This document shows, piece after piece, positions 1 through 11,200 of a stretch of 31,802 nucleotides of DNA (within the stretch, counting starts at the first letter, position 1; the number at the start of each line of letters is the position of its first letter). The notes below the pieces were generated by a model. That model ran no database searches. It was not told where the DNA came from and worked only from the letters and a program-made list of their open reading frames with translations. Source of the DNA: Rhizopus sp. PT2906. Taxonomy: Eukaryota; Mucoromycota; Mucoromycetes; Mucorales; Rhizopodaceae. The stretch covers positions 1 through 31,802 of the forward strand of contig JAMYHX010000494.1 of assembly GCA_025529335.1 (NCBI GenBank), given 5' to 3'. Both the position numbers and the translations under genes were made by a program.

Positions 1-75
1 AGACGTCGAAGAAGAGTGGACGATCAGGAGCAACCAAGAACTAGAATACGTTTAGACGATGATTCTCCGTCCTAG
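1..75 (+). CDS. C-terminal end of a gene entering from the left edge
   Basis: Frame 1 is open from the first base to a TAG at 73-75 and encodes an arginine-rich then aspartate/serine-rich tail (starts RRRRRVDD, ends DDDSPS). A charged low-complexity tail is common at the ends of nuclear or RNA-binding proteins, but 24 residues do not identify a family. It would converge on MED12, leaving about 455 bp between the two stops. Frame 2 is also open for a short distance, so the frame choice is uncertain. Confidence 0.35.
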   Translation, partial: RRRRRVDDQEQPRTRIRLDDDSPS

Positions 76-530
76 TTGTCGCTAGGACACATCTAGATGC
101 CTTCGGGGTAAGTTATATATAATAATTTTCTTACATAACTAACTGTAAAATTCTTTATATTCTCTCTCCTTGGTGCTTATTATTCTCATTTGTATGTTGT
201 CTCCTTTTATGTATTTTATTTTTAATCTTTGCGTACCTCTACTTGTCTGAATAACTTTACCCTTTTCTTATTTTTACAAGACAAGTGGCTCAGAGCCACG
301 TTGGTCTTGAAGGGACATAGGATGGTGCCTGAAGCAAGATTAGAATTAAAGATAATGATGATAAGGGAGAGTGACATAATGCACCTACAGTTACTTCAAA
401 GACTCCTCTTAGTAACGATTCATTCAGCGGCATTCCTTCAAAATTGGTGCAGTTCGGCGTTGGGTGTACTTTATTAATTATACAGCAACGTAATATTCAT
501 AAAAAAGGGTTTAGTAGATATCAGAACGAT
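76..530. other. Intergenic region between convergent genes
   Basis: AT-rich spacer between the stop at 73-75 and the MED12 stop at 531-533. Two plus-strand frames here (229-477 and 444-653) show no domain, no biased composition and no good start context. It probably holds the 3' untranslated regions and poly(A) sites of both neighbours. Nothing else was recognised. Confidence 0.6.
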
Positions 531-3500
531 TTATTTGCTTGTACGTTCTTCGGTAAAGTTTTGATTTGGTATTTCAGCGTTAAAACCAAATTTGAACCAT
601 TTTATATAAGTATTATCTACAGACTTGGGTTTAAGAGCATTGAAAAGTGTTAAACTTATAGGCGCATCGTTGTCATGCGATGTTTCATTTGCATAATCTT
701 CAAGCCATTCCCAAGGCTTACTTTGCTCAAGGCATGCCTCCAAGTGTTGTTGTTGCTGTTGAGGATCAGCGCTAGGCTGTAGACCTAGAATTGAAGATGC
801 AAATCGTGTACTATTTAAATAAATATTATGAGTCAAGAAAGGCATGATGCGCTTGACTCGAGTTTGAAACATTCCAGGAACAGAGCTTAGTTCGTTATGC
901 ATAGACTATAAATGTATTAATTATACTGTCGATCATCACTTTACCAATGCTTACATTCAATAATTGTAAACTAGCCTTTTTCAAATCCTTTGGCACTTCT
1001 GTAGACATAAAGATGAGCGATCATTTACATATATATCATATTGTCTTCTTACCATCAATCAATAGCGACATGAAATCAAGCATAAATTCGAAAAATTGTT
1101 CCTGGCTACCGTTCCCATGAATTAAAGGACTCTATATATCATTATAAGTAAGGCTTATAAAAAAGAGGCTTGGTTTACTTACGCCTAAAAGAGGAACCAA
1201 AGTACGAATCCAATCGAGAATATCGCATTCATCTTCCTTTGGATGCTCCCATATCAGTGACATATAAGGTACGATCAATTGCAATCTCAGTAGTAAACTA
1301 TTATCAAAATGAGAAAACTGTCATCGGCCATCAGCATGTCTCCATTACCTGGTTCGAAGTTCTTGTAATGTCAGCTTAATTTCATTATCTATCTGCACAT
1401 TTTCAGGTAATCCTTCGGTCAAAAGCATGATAATAGCCATATCCTTAACACATAGTGAGTAATATTCAGCAAATATGATTTATGGTCACTTACTGTATCA
1501 TTTTTAGCTATCTGTATGGCAGCAGCAGCTTCCGAAAAGCAAACATTTGCTCCTTGCATCACTTTGTAGACGGGTATACTATTTCTAAATCGCACAATTT
1601 GACGGTATATAGTCTTCACCAATTCGATTTTCTTTTCATTGGGCCAGATGTTTTCTGCCAACATATGTTGTATTATATTCAGAAACGCTTGACTTCTATA
1701 AGCAAATTTATCTGCATCGAATTGTGAACCTTGACCAGCAGCTTGAATCAAAAGCATATTTTCAGGAAATGACAGAGAAGCGTCGCCCTCTAGCAAGCGA
1801 ATGCCATGAGTTAGGAGTTCAGATAGAACAGGTTCTCGCAGTTCATGAATCAAATTTTTGAAGAATTGAAATCGACGTAAAGTAGTTGCTTTTTCTCCGT
1901 CATCTTTTCCATCTGAAAGCACAGCATCATAGAAAAAGCAAACAAAGGTATGTAAGTCCTTGTTTGGTGGCGATGCCGGTGTGTGTTGAGTGATATTCAC
2001 TGAGAGATCGTCGCTCAAGATATGTGGGTTGTTGGGATTCTGATTACTAGCGTCATACAAAGATATATTGTCGAGAAGCAAATTCATCTGGACACGACAT
2101 TGAGCTTCATTCCACTGACTCACATTCAAGAATACTCTCTGAAGTTTATCTACAAAATTTGGTGCTGTGTCTTGCATCATGGTTTGAGTAGCTAGTAGAT
2201 CACCACCTATAAGCTCTTCGACAATATTTAACATTTTCTTTTTCAATCGCTTTTCTGTCACTGCTTCAGCTTCACGTGATGCGAATCGTTGATATACACC
2301 ATTGAGATCCCTTAAGCAAGCCTGTCTAAACCAAGGTATGTGTAGCAAATCAGCCCGAAGCATGACAAGGTCTTGCAACAAAGAAGAGCTTAATGGCAGA
2401 TTGGTAGCAATCATGATGATTTGTTCCATAAGGCTAAACAATGGCTCGATCCTATCAAGGCTACATGCCAAATGGGACTGTCGCTGTACCTCCAACAAGA
2501 AAAATTCTTCTATTCTAAGTTGCCATGATAACGTGGCCGATTCTTCTTCAGATTTGGGTTCATTATCATTTTGAATGACCAATAACCTGATCAAAATAAT
2601 TAAATTCTGACAAAACGTGTTCACCTTTGCATCATCAGCACAGAATTGTTGATGTCCTTCTTGTCCAATTCGTTCAAACCAGGGCACAGCAAAATCCTTG
2701 ATGAGCACATCCAAAGTGACAATGTTATTGGTTACAAGCATGATTGCAAAAAGAGGAACCCATGAATTTTCTTTGTGCATATCTTCTTGAACTATTCCAT
2801 TGTTCCATAGCCAATATGTTACTGCAGTGTCTGCTTGTCCTGTCAGGATGGTTGCGTTAGCCACTTGTTTAATCACATAAGCAAATGCTCGTAGCAGCCG
2901 ATGAAATTCGAATAGTGCTTGTGACAAGAATCGCCCGTGGCGGTAACTTTTAATTTCTTCGTAAATTCGCTTTTCTTTGCTGACTATCTGTAAAACTTCC
3001 CCAACATTCTCAAAGATAAGACCGATCCAGCCGGTAGCGTTTTGAGAGGGTAATGATAAAGACTCCGCGAGAAGCTGCACAGATGAAATATTGGGATCTT
3101 TGGCAAGCTGTAAAAGTTCATTCCTCACGGATATATTATTCATGTAGTGGCTACGCATTTTGGACTTGATTTGTAGGTCTTGTTGTAACTGTGTACGAGT
3201 GATGTCATCCATTTGGTAACCTTCTTGCACAAGTTGAACCATATACATCATAATATTTTTATCCTTTTCTCCCTTTGAAGAAAGACTTGCATGCTGTAAA
3301 AAAAAAGTAGCGATTAGATATGAATAAACATGGCCTAAATTTCCTCTACCTTTGTCCAAATAGCATTAATCACTCTATTGCTATTGTTGGTTAATTTCCA
3401 GTAACAGGAATACTTTCTAAATGTATTGATGATATAAGGATGTAATGAATGGTCGTTTGTCTTTTGAAGAACCCATATAGCTGTTTCTATGATGCTCAAG

Positions 3501-6500
3501 TAATCCTTTGCGCATTCCATAATATAAATAATCGTGACTAGCTGACGAGAATTAAGCAAGGAAGAGCCAGGGGTTGTCATTACTCTCCAGTTATCTTCAC
3601 CAATCCTACAACAAAGCAAACAGTTAAAGGTAGTACTGGTAAAAATATTTTTTTGCTTACTGTATGCTTTTGACAACAAATCTCTTTACTTCATTAAGCA
3701 GCCAGTTACTTGTGAATTCTAGCACTATAAACCGTGTTGTGGATTCCATCACGTCCACAAACTTTTGCCTCAGTTCTTGAGAGAATGCTAGATTGTACGA
3801 ATCAAAGGTATCTGTTGACAAAGGTTGTGTCATATCCTGTGCATCAGCACCAAAGAGGCAGTCTGTATCGTGATGATCAAATCCCATTACAGCAAGCCTT
3901 GCAAGGTGCTTTAGGTTGTTGAGGCTTTCATTTTCTATTCCCTTATCGCTATCTTGACGAGATCCATAAAGTGCAACCCGTCTTTGGTTCTTTAAATAAG
4001 CAGGAGTAGGTATGATTAACGGAAATGATGCTAGATAGTGAAGACGTCGTTGAATATGATACTCATGTCGTCTCTTCGGTTCCAGGTCGCCTCTTGCAAT
4101 TAATCTTAATAGGTACTTTTGATATGAAAATAAGTTCAGCCTTATTAAGACATCAAACAAATAAATGATGTGCTGATTTGTTGTATTGGTATCTTAAGAA
4201 AAGTATATATGAGTATTTAGAAATAAATGAAATTGTTTCCTTTACCTTCGTTTGTATATTCCATAGCAACCTCTTCATTGTCTTCACTCATATTTTCAGA
4301 GTACGTCTCACCGTCCAAGAATCGCATGAGCGTCTCTTGTAGAAGCGTTTTGACTTCTGTCGTATTATTGTCTTCTTTCCACGATAACAAAATAGACGCA
4401 ATAAGGTATGCTTTCCAATCACCATACCTAGCTTCATTGATAGCCCATCTACACATTGAATGTACGATCTTAATAATACTCTCAGGTTCCGATGGACTGC
4501 TTGATCGAAATATGGCTTTTGCAGCCCATTTTGCTGAACGACCACGCGCATCCACCCATATATCTCCTTTTATCTGTAATCCTGTGATACTATCGACATT
4601 TTTACCGATGCTGTCAAGAATATGCACTATTCGTTCTTCATTGCCATCATCGTGAATATGCACAGGTGAAGATTGACTTTGTGATTTTATGTTCTTATCT
4701 ACTTTCATCTCACTGTTTTCCATATTTCCACAAAACACTTCATTACGTGCCTTAACCATTGTCCAATACTCATTCATCATACGACGCACATCTGGTGAAC
4801 TCTTCATAACTCCTGTGTTGCTGTCTTCACCAATAATCATGTTTAGCAAATGGTGATACTGATGATACAGTTTGGGTATCACAAACATATCAGGGGCAGA
4901 AAGAAAAAGTGACTTTGCATGAAATAAGTGCCAGATCTTGATGTATGTATATTATTTACCTGTAATAATGTCTCTATATCCCTTTGAAGTCCACAATGCA
5001 CTCTTTGTTCTGCTTCATCTAATGATCCTTGGTTTATACATTGTATGAGCTAATAGAATGATTTTTAATAGGGATGATATTGGATAATGTGTGTATGTGC
5101 GTATCTTACAGCATTATAATATTTAATCAGTGTCTCTATCAACAGTTTTGTAAGGGTTCGATTCCGCTTATATTCATTTACATAGTCTTGTACAAGTCCT
5201 GTCAGTATTACCCACATGATTTCGAAAGATGAGCTAGCAGCTAGCGTATCAAGCGACCATTTCAAAAACGTTCGTTGATCTAAAAGTCCTTCATAGTATT
5301 GCCAATGAGTCAATTTGACGCTGTATGTCCATTTCTGCTCAAACTTTGATCTACTCTCAGCCGATAGCCATGGTTTAGATGGGTTGTCATGGTGACTGTA
5401 ATTTTTATATCCGCGATTGGATGCTCCACCTGTTGCATGTGGACTTGCTGCACTGTTTGCATTTCCATTATGTGAGGGCATTAATTCGCTCAGCTGCTTC
5501 TTTAAATAGCTTGTCACAGTCATTGTCCACTGTATTGTCTGTGGGCCCATAGATGCTGCTGCATTACTTGCATTTCTTTGACTCTAAAGTAAATAAGCAA
5601 GTGAGCACATATGCTGAAAAAATATGTGGTTTTATTTACCATTTCCGAAAGACCAACAATTTTGATATACCATGTTGCCCTTAGAAAAGGCACTTGTTTG
5701 ATAGCCAGTGTTTCCAACAGCTTCTCACCTTTAAATCCATGAGGCACGTTTCGAGCAAGCTTTCGTAACGGAATTACTCCAGATGCTAGCTCATGCATCC
5801 ACTGCTCTCTTTTAGCGTCTATCAAGGTTGTTCTCATAGGAGGTTTGAAAGAAGAAGACCTAGGAGATGATCAGTGAAAATAATCTAAAAATTATAATGT
5901 ATAGTTACCCAGTGATGTAGCTGGCTCGATGTTGTCTGTGCAGTACATCAACTATAAAATCACTAAGATCGCTTAATGCACGTTGATCTTCTTGAAGTCT
6001 TCCACAAATGATATCATGAGCTGAACTATTTTCGCTCTAGAGTAAAAAGATGCATTAAGCGATTAAGTTTTGTTGATTGTCTAACGTAAACTTACTGAAA
6101 CGATTGGCTTGTCAATGAATCCTTGACGGATGTTAGATTCGGTTAAAATGTCCTCTTCTTGTCCAGGACGTTGAGGGAATATGTCTGGATAGCCGAGGGA
6201 AGGCATTGTTTTGCTCAACGGAAGCTTTCGCGGTGGAGGCTGCAATGTATATTTCTTTAATGGTATACTCTGAGCATTCCTTTGGACATTAGGTGAATGA
6301 TAGCCTGGTGAGGATGAACTGGAGTATGGTGAAGGCATCGAAGGACTATTGCCGTACTGATATTGCTGACTAGAGTACGGAGTACTGCTATTCTGGGAAG
6401 GAAACGGAATATTGAGATTATTATTGTTTCCAGCTATATTGGAATAAGGTTGATTTGAAGAAGCATAACGTGCATATTGTGCTGCTTAAATCAAAGAATT

Positions 6501-6562
6501 TAGCTCATTGGAAATTTAAATTTCTTCACTTTTTGTCAATTACATTGATGTCTACCCGTCAT
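531..6562 (-). CDS. MED12: Mediator of RNA polymerase II transcription subunit 12 (Med12/Srb8)
   Basis: Subunit of the Cdk8 kinase module of Mediator (with Cdk8, cyclin C and Med13); in the nucleus it activates Cdk8 and controls contact between Mediator and polymerase II. The N-terminal third has Med12 landmarks: YTLQPPPRKLPL, LGYPDIFPQRPGQEEDIL, then VIPLRKLARNVPHGFKGEKL, and later FSYQKYLLRLIARGDLEPKR. I read 15 exons: 6562-6556, 6481-6096, 6036-5909, 5859-5640, 5583-5110, 5049-4960, 4912-4246, 4192-3661, 3605-3350, 3293-1494, 1443-1349, 1297-1183, 1131-1053, 998-955, 905-531. They sum to 5,268 nt, a 1,755-aa protein without internal stops. The first exon is only 7 nt (ATG ACG G); this start is chosen because a TAA lies in frame directly before the exon 2 acceptor. 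The N-terminus is rich in Ser, Asn, Gln and Pro, and a short polyQ run lies near the C-terminus. Length is normal or slightly long for fungi. Confidence 0.95.
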
Positions 6563-7070
6563 CCTTTAAGGCCTATCTTATCTTTGCTTTGTGTATGTAT
6601 CTTTTTATAGGCTAGGTTAGAGCAGTAGAAAGAGGGATAGCTGAATTGTCGGCATCATCTTTAATTTCCTGGTTGTGACTTTTCAGCAACAAGCAGACAC
6701 ACACATTTAGAGGCTGATTATGTAAGATTCTGATCCACATATCAGAACGTCATTTCTTTATATATAATCTTATTTTGATCCTCTATTTTAATAGCTGTAT
6801 GATTCATGACGGATCCCTTTTGAGACCTGCGCTTTCGTTTACAAGATTCTTGTTCAGACTGTGTGTGTAGTACAGTACCTGAATATGTTATGGCAAAGCC
6901 TTGGGCCCATCCGTTCACATGGGATTCACCATGACACTATAGTCACTAAGCATTAAACAACACCAAAGCATATAGAAAAAAAAAATAGAGAAGCCATCTT
7001 ATAATGTCCCTTATAAGGAATAGGAAGCTGTAACAAAGTTTATAATTTATTTTTTATGTGCGATGCTTAT
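6563..7070. other. MED12 upstream region / 3' flank of the C2H2 gene
   Basis: Non-coding spacer of about 500 bp between two minus-strand genes. It must hold the MED12 promoter and the 3' end of the zinc-finger gene. It contains a poly(A) tract near 6977-6986 and scattered T-rich stretches. No clear TATA box or known regulatory element was identified. Confidence 0.5.
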
Positions 7071-7508
7071 TTAAACCTCAACATTGTCATCTGTTGCTCT
7101 AGTGGTTGGAGTGGATACATCTTCATCTTCATCGTCTTCTTTTCTATTATCTGTTCCATTTACTATTGAATCTGTTGGTGTATCAGGCGCTGTCGCTGTT
7201 GCTGCTGCTGCTGCTGCTGCCAGTTTGGCCTTTCTAGCTGCACGGAAATGTACCATCTTGCGGTGCTTTGTCAATTGTCCTGATGTCACAAAACTCTTAT
7301 GACAGCCATCAATGCCACAGACCAGTTTCTTGGTTCCATGCATATTTGTCTCATGCGTCTGAAGTTGATCATAAGAAGTGAATGCCTTTGAGCATCCTGG
7401 CTGTGTACATAAAAATGGACGAAAATCTTTTTCTGCTGCTGTTGACGAGAAGAGTTGATCTATCTCAGCTGCGGTAATAGGTTCTGTTGTTGTTTCATTA
7501 AGGTTCAT
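7071..7508 (-). CDS. Small protein with two C2H2 zinc fingers
   Basis: As a single-exon frame this gives 145 aa. Two tandem classical C2H2 fingers occupy about residues 32-87: FLCTQPGCSKAF...H..NMH, then LVCGIDGCHKSF...H.KMVH. A run of alanines encoded by GCT/GCA repeats follows, then an acidic EDDEDED tail. Paired fingers of this type bind DNA; the target is unknown. The ATG (context GAGAAAATGAAC) lies 43 bp after the stop of the Ies4-like frame on the same strand. A 46-nt intron (7571-7526) would fuse the two frames in phase, so this may be the C-terminal half of a 294-aa protein. C2H2 proteins such as fission yeast Iec1 and human YY1 are INO80 partners, which makes the fusion reasonable but unproven. 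Confidence 0.7.
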   Translation of the reverse strand: MNLNETTTEPITAAEIDQLFSSTAAEKDFRPFLCTQPGCSKAFTSYDQLQTHETNMHGTKKLVCGIDGCHKSFVTSGQLTKHRKMVHFRAARKAKLAAAAAAATATAPDTPTDSIVNGTDNRKEDDEDEDVSTPTTRATDDNVEV

Positions 7509-7551
7509 TTTCTCGTCTATTCGATCTTGTTAATCCAGTTACCTTGGCTAT

Positions 7552-8130
7552 TTAATATCTGATTATTGTACCTGTACTCCAATTAGGAACTTCCACCAAG
7601 CCTCCGCCTAGTGTATGAAACGCTAGTGGTTTGCATGTCCATTTTCTGACTTTGATATCTTTATGCTTCAAAAGTTCTTTCTTTGTGATCGTTGTACTAG
7701 CACTGGCGCCGCCTTGCATGCCTCCCCCTGCTCCTCTTCGACCTGTGGTAGAAGCTAATATGCTGTTAGCAAGATGTTTATATAAAACAAAAAAGTAAGC
7801 TACAGACACATACCTTCGTCCGCTGCTACACTTGTTGAATCGTCATCTGCTATTAGTGGTCTATGTATATAGAATGTAGTATTAGTCTTTTGATCAGGGT
7901 CGATCTATAGATATTTACGTGTCTGATAGAGGTGTTCCCTCTGTAGTTTTAGATCTTCGATTACGACTGCTTCCACTACCTGCTTTAGCTCTTTTACGAG
8001 GGCTTTCGACTGGTGGTGTGTCCTCATCCTTTGTGGGTGTTTTGACTACTAATGCAGGTGAAGCAGGTTGCGAATCTGTTTGTTTTGGTCCTGATAATCG
8101 AAGCTTTATTTTTAATGATGGAGAAGCCAT
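7552..8130 (-). CDS. IES4: INO80 chromatin-remodelling complex subunit Ies4-like
   Basis: Three exons (8130-7919, 7860-7814, 7742-7552) sum to 450 nt, encoding 149 aa. The N-terminal half is basic and low-complexity (MASPSLKIKLRLSGPK, then PRKRAKAGSGSSRNRRSK). The C-terminal half has TITKKELLKHKDIKVRKW followed by KPLAFHTLGGGLVEVPNW. This resembles the fungal Ies4 end, which has a conserved RKW, an aromatic-plus-glycine turn and a terminal PSW/PNW. Ies4 is a small nuclear subunit of the INO80 nucleosome remodeller, linked in yeast to checkpoint signalling. The assignment rests on remembered family features, not a search. The splice sites are canonical (GTAAAT, GTATGT). The last residues depend on whether the gene is spliced into the downstream C2H2 frame. 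Confidence 0.6.
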
Positions 8131-8282
8131 GGTGGTGATTTATCTTTTGTTTGAAGAGGCAAAAAAGGATAAAGCATTTGAAAATCCGATGGATGTGGTG
8201 ATCCTAACCCACAAAATTTAATAGTCAAAATATCAAAAAAAAAAAAGGTTTAAATACAAATGCTTTATTGTACATAAATAAA
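8131..8282. other. Short spacer between POL2 and the Ies4-like gene
   Basis: About 150 bp separate the POL2 stop (8283-8285) from the Ies4-like ATG (8128-8130) on the same strand. It holds a poly(A) run near 8237-8246. It must serve as both the POL2 3' end and the Ies4-like promoter. Confidence 0.5.
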
Positions 8283-11200
8283 TTACAATGTTGCCAAACA
8301 CCAATCGATCACATCCTCTAAAGCTAGAAGCTGTTGTTCTTTGGCAACCGTCTTGAAAATTCTAATCTTTCTTTCCAATTCTGATCTACTTTGAGTAAGA
8401 GCATATTCACTTCCACATTTGCTGCACTGTCTTGCAAGATTTTCAGCTTTTACAGTATGACATCGATTACATGACAAATCCTGTAGTTGATATGATGCTA
8501 ACCACTTTTGTACTTGAACAATCATTCGTTCCTCGATCAAGTGCTTGTCATATTCCGATTTGCATCCCTTGCACTTCCACGCTCGAACTTTCCCACCCTG
8601 GGGCATCAACTCTGGATCTCGGCAGAAATCCAAATCAGTTGTATAATTACAATAGGTGCAAATAACCTCTGTCAACTTGTAAAATTCGCTTGGACGCGTA
8701 AATTGTACTTGTAACGCAAAGTCACTGATACTCGAAACAGCCGACAGTGCATCACGCTTAAGCAACAGGACTGGTTCTTCAATTCTGTTATCCAAGGACA
8801 ATACTCCAGTGATAAGTTTAATGAACTCAAGCGCAGGATTATTGCTGTCAGTGGGATGATTGGCAGCAAATTTGGATATCCATCGCACGATCTTTCGTGA
8901 CAAATCACCTTCAACATACCTCTGCAGGCTCTTTGCTCTATCATCATTGGCAGGCTCGTCTGTTTCTTCTTCCTGTATCGTAATCTCTCGAGGGAACTGA
9001 GTTTTAGAACGTGTGAGCATATAGATATACAATGAGGTGTAATGGCCAAACTTTTCTCTTGCTCCGTTCGGCAGATGTTCTTCGATATTCCATTGCTTTG
9101 TGATAGCGGGCACATTATCCACGTAATTACCAACCAATACACCTGCAAAATTACGTTCGTCCATCCAAAGGAGTACATCCCAAAATGCTTGCTTTTTCAG
9201 CTCAAGTATCTCAAAAACTTGTTTTCCTTCAATTGTCCTGTGCAAATATTCAAAAAAGGCGGCCGCACTTTCTTCAGTTTCCTTTGTCGTCGTCAGTAAG
9301 ATACGATGAAAGTTTGCAAAAACGATTTTGGCACCCAAGCGCTTTAGTTCAGCAATAAGTTGCATAAATACCTTCTTCATCAAACTGTGTACTAGACCAT
9401 AAAGAGAGGGATCATGCATACAAGAATTTGGACTCAGAAGCCATCGATGAAGGGAGTCAACCATATGTTCAGCAATACCGCTTCCATTAGATATATATGT
9501 ATTGAACCAGATTTGCACTATGGTACGAAGCATGGAGAATGTTTTACTGGATATCATGCCTTCTCCAAAGCTGGATGAAGTGATGATTGCACCATTCGCA
9601 TAGTCATCTAATGTATGCGACACATTATCAAAACTGGTATGTCCCGCAGTACCTTCCAGCTCGTTGATAGAAGGGGCAATCATGAGTGTATTCAAACATA
9701 ACTTAGACAGATCAAGATCCACACATACTGTCTCATACGTTCCCGGAAAGTTAAGTTCAGGATTGATCACTTCGCTCGTGATTGATATATTTTCGTCTTC
9801 TTCACGACCACCCAAATCAGGCATTTTAGCAGTGGACCACCAAATGATCATATCGTTTTGTATCAGAGTTCTTGCAAACATAATATCGGCCATGAATGTA
9901 TAAGGATCTTCGGGTATATTACAAAAGGGTACATTGGCGTAGCGTGCTTGACAAAGTCTTTCATTCACCCATGTACCTAGCTCCATATAATATTTGAACA
10001 CACGCTTCAACATCGGTTGAAGCCAGTTCAATGCGTCAAACTTGCTGTCTTGTTGAAGTGCTGGAATTCTCACGTATGGAAACTCTGTAATTAAGCGTGC
10101 ATGCTGAATAAGATGAGCTGATGATCTTGGTGAATTGATCGCTATAACCGTCTTTCCCTTCTTTGCATTTTGATAATTCGATAGAGCCTTGTTGATCGCG
10201 TTTAGTGCATGTTTTTCGCTTGAATGATAGCTTGTTTCGAATTCCATAGTCTCAGGCACAGTAATAGTATCATCGATGATTCCCTTTTCGAGCATGGCCT
10301 CGTATCTTTCTCTATATATACGGGCCACGTTTGGCATTTGATGATTGTTCTTGTTCAAGCCAACCACAAAGATCTGAGAAACAGCCAGTGTTGACCCAAT
10401 GAGCGCAAAAAAGTGACGACTGTCCGAATGACTATGGAAGAGATACAGAAAGTGGAATACTTTAGGATCACTCATGTAACTCTTCGTAAGGTCTGTTCTC
10501 TCTTTTAGTTCAAGTAGATTAAATTGATCGTCCATTCGACGACTGGTAGCGCCACTTGTTTTGTTATACTGACATATCGAACCTAGTTGTAAGACTGCAC
10601 GAACGATCAGTGGCACCTGTGTTTCATATACGGCATCAGTAGAAGGGTGATTAAATATATTGGAGAACTTGTTCACTTCAGCCTGATATATATTTTCAGG
10701 CATTGTCACCTGGAAGAGATTTAGGCTTGGGTGCGATCTAGGTAATGTACGAGAACTTTTGACCAGTTCACATGCAGGATTCTGCTCTTTAACGATCTCA
10801 GGATTATCTTCTTTGCAGTTCAAATAGAACGTACGTGGAATAGTCAACCGGATATTGTACAGCTGGCCTTGCACCATCACCCACATTTTAAATTCACCAG
10901 GTATGTCTGTTTCTGCGATCTGAATGATCTCCCATAAACTTGTAACGAGCGAACCTGTCTGTCTTCTAAAATAGCCACTAACGCCATCCATGGCTTGTTT
11001 TGTTGAAAGAGCACTGCCTAAATGCTCTCTGCGGTACGCTCGAATCATTCTCTGTCGTTTCCATTTTCTTTTCTGGAATTCAAGCCATGCAGGATAATCT
11101 TCTTCCCAATTGGGCATATTTTCAGGACGGTCTTCTTCTGGCAATGGTGCATTTATATCAAATCCATTACTTTCGTCATTTTGGCGTTTGCGTTTCCTTG

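Noticed and set aside
5154..5164. Perfect tRNA B-box-like GGTTCGATTCC on the plus strand
   Set aside because: It lies inside MED12 exon 5, encoding an Arg/Asn stretch on the other strand, and no A-box or cloverleaf is found at suitable distance.
7084..7302. Plus-strand frame with Ser and Ala runs
   Set aside because: It is the mirror of the polyalanine and acidic tail of the C2H2 protein on the minus strand.
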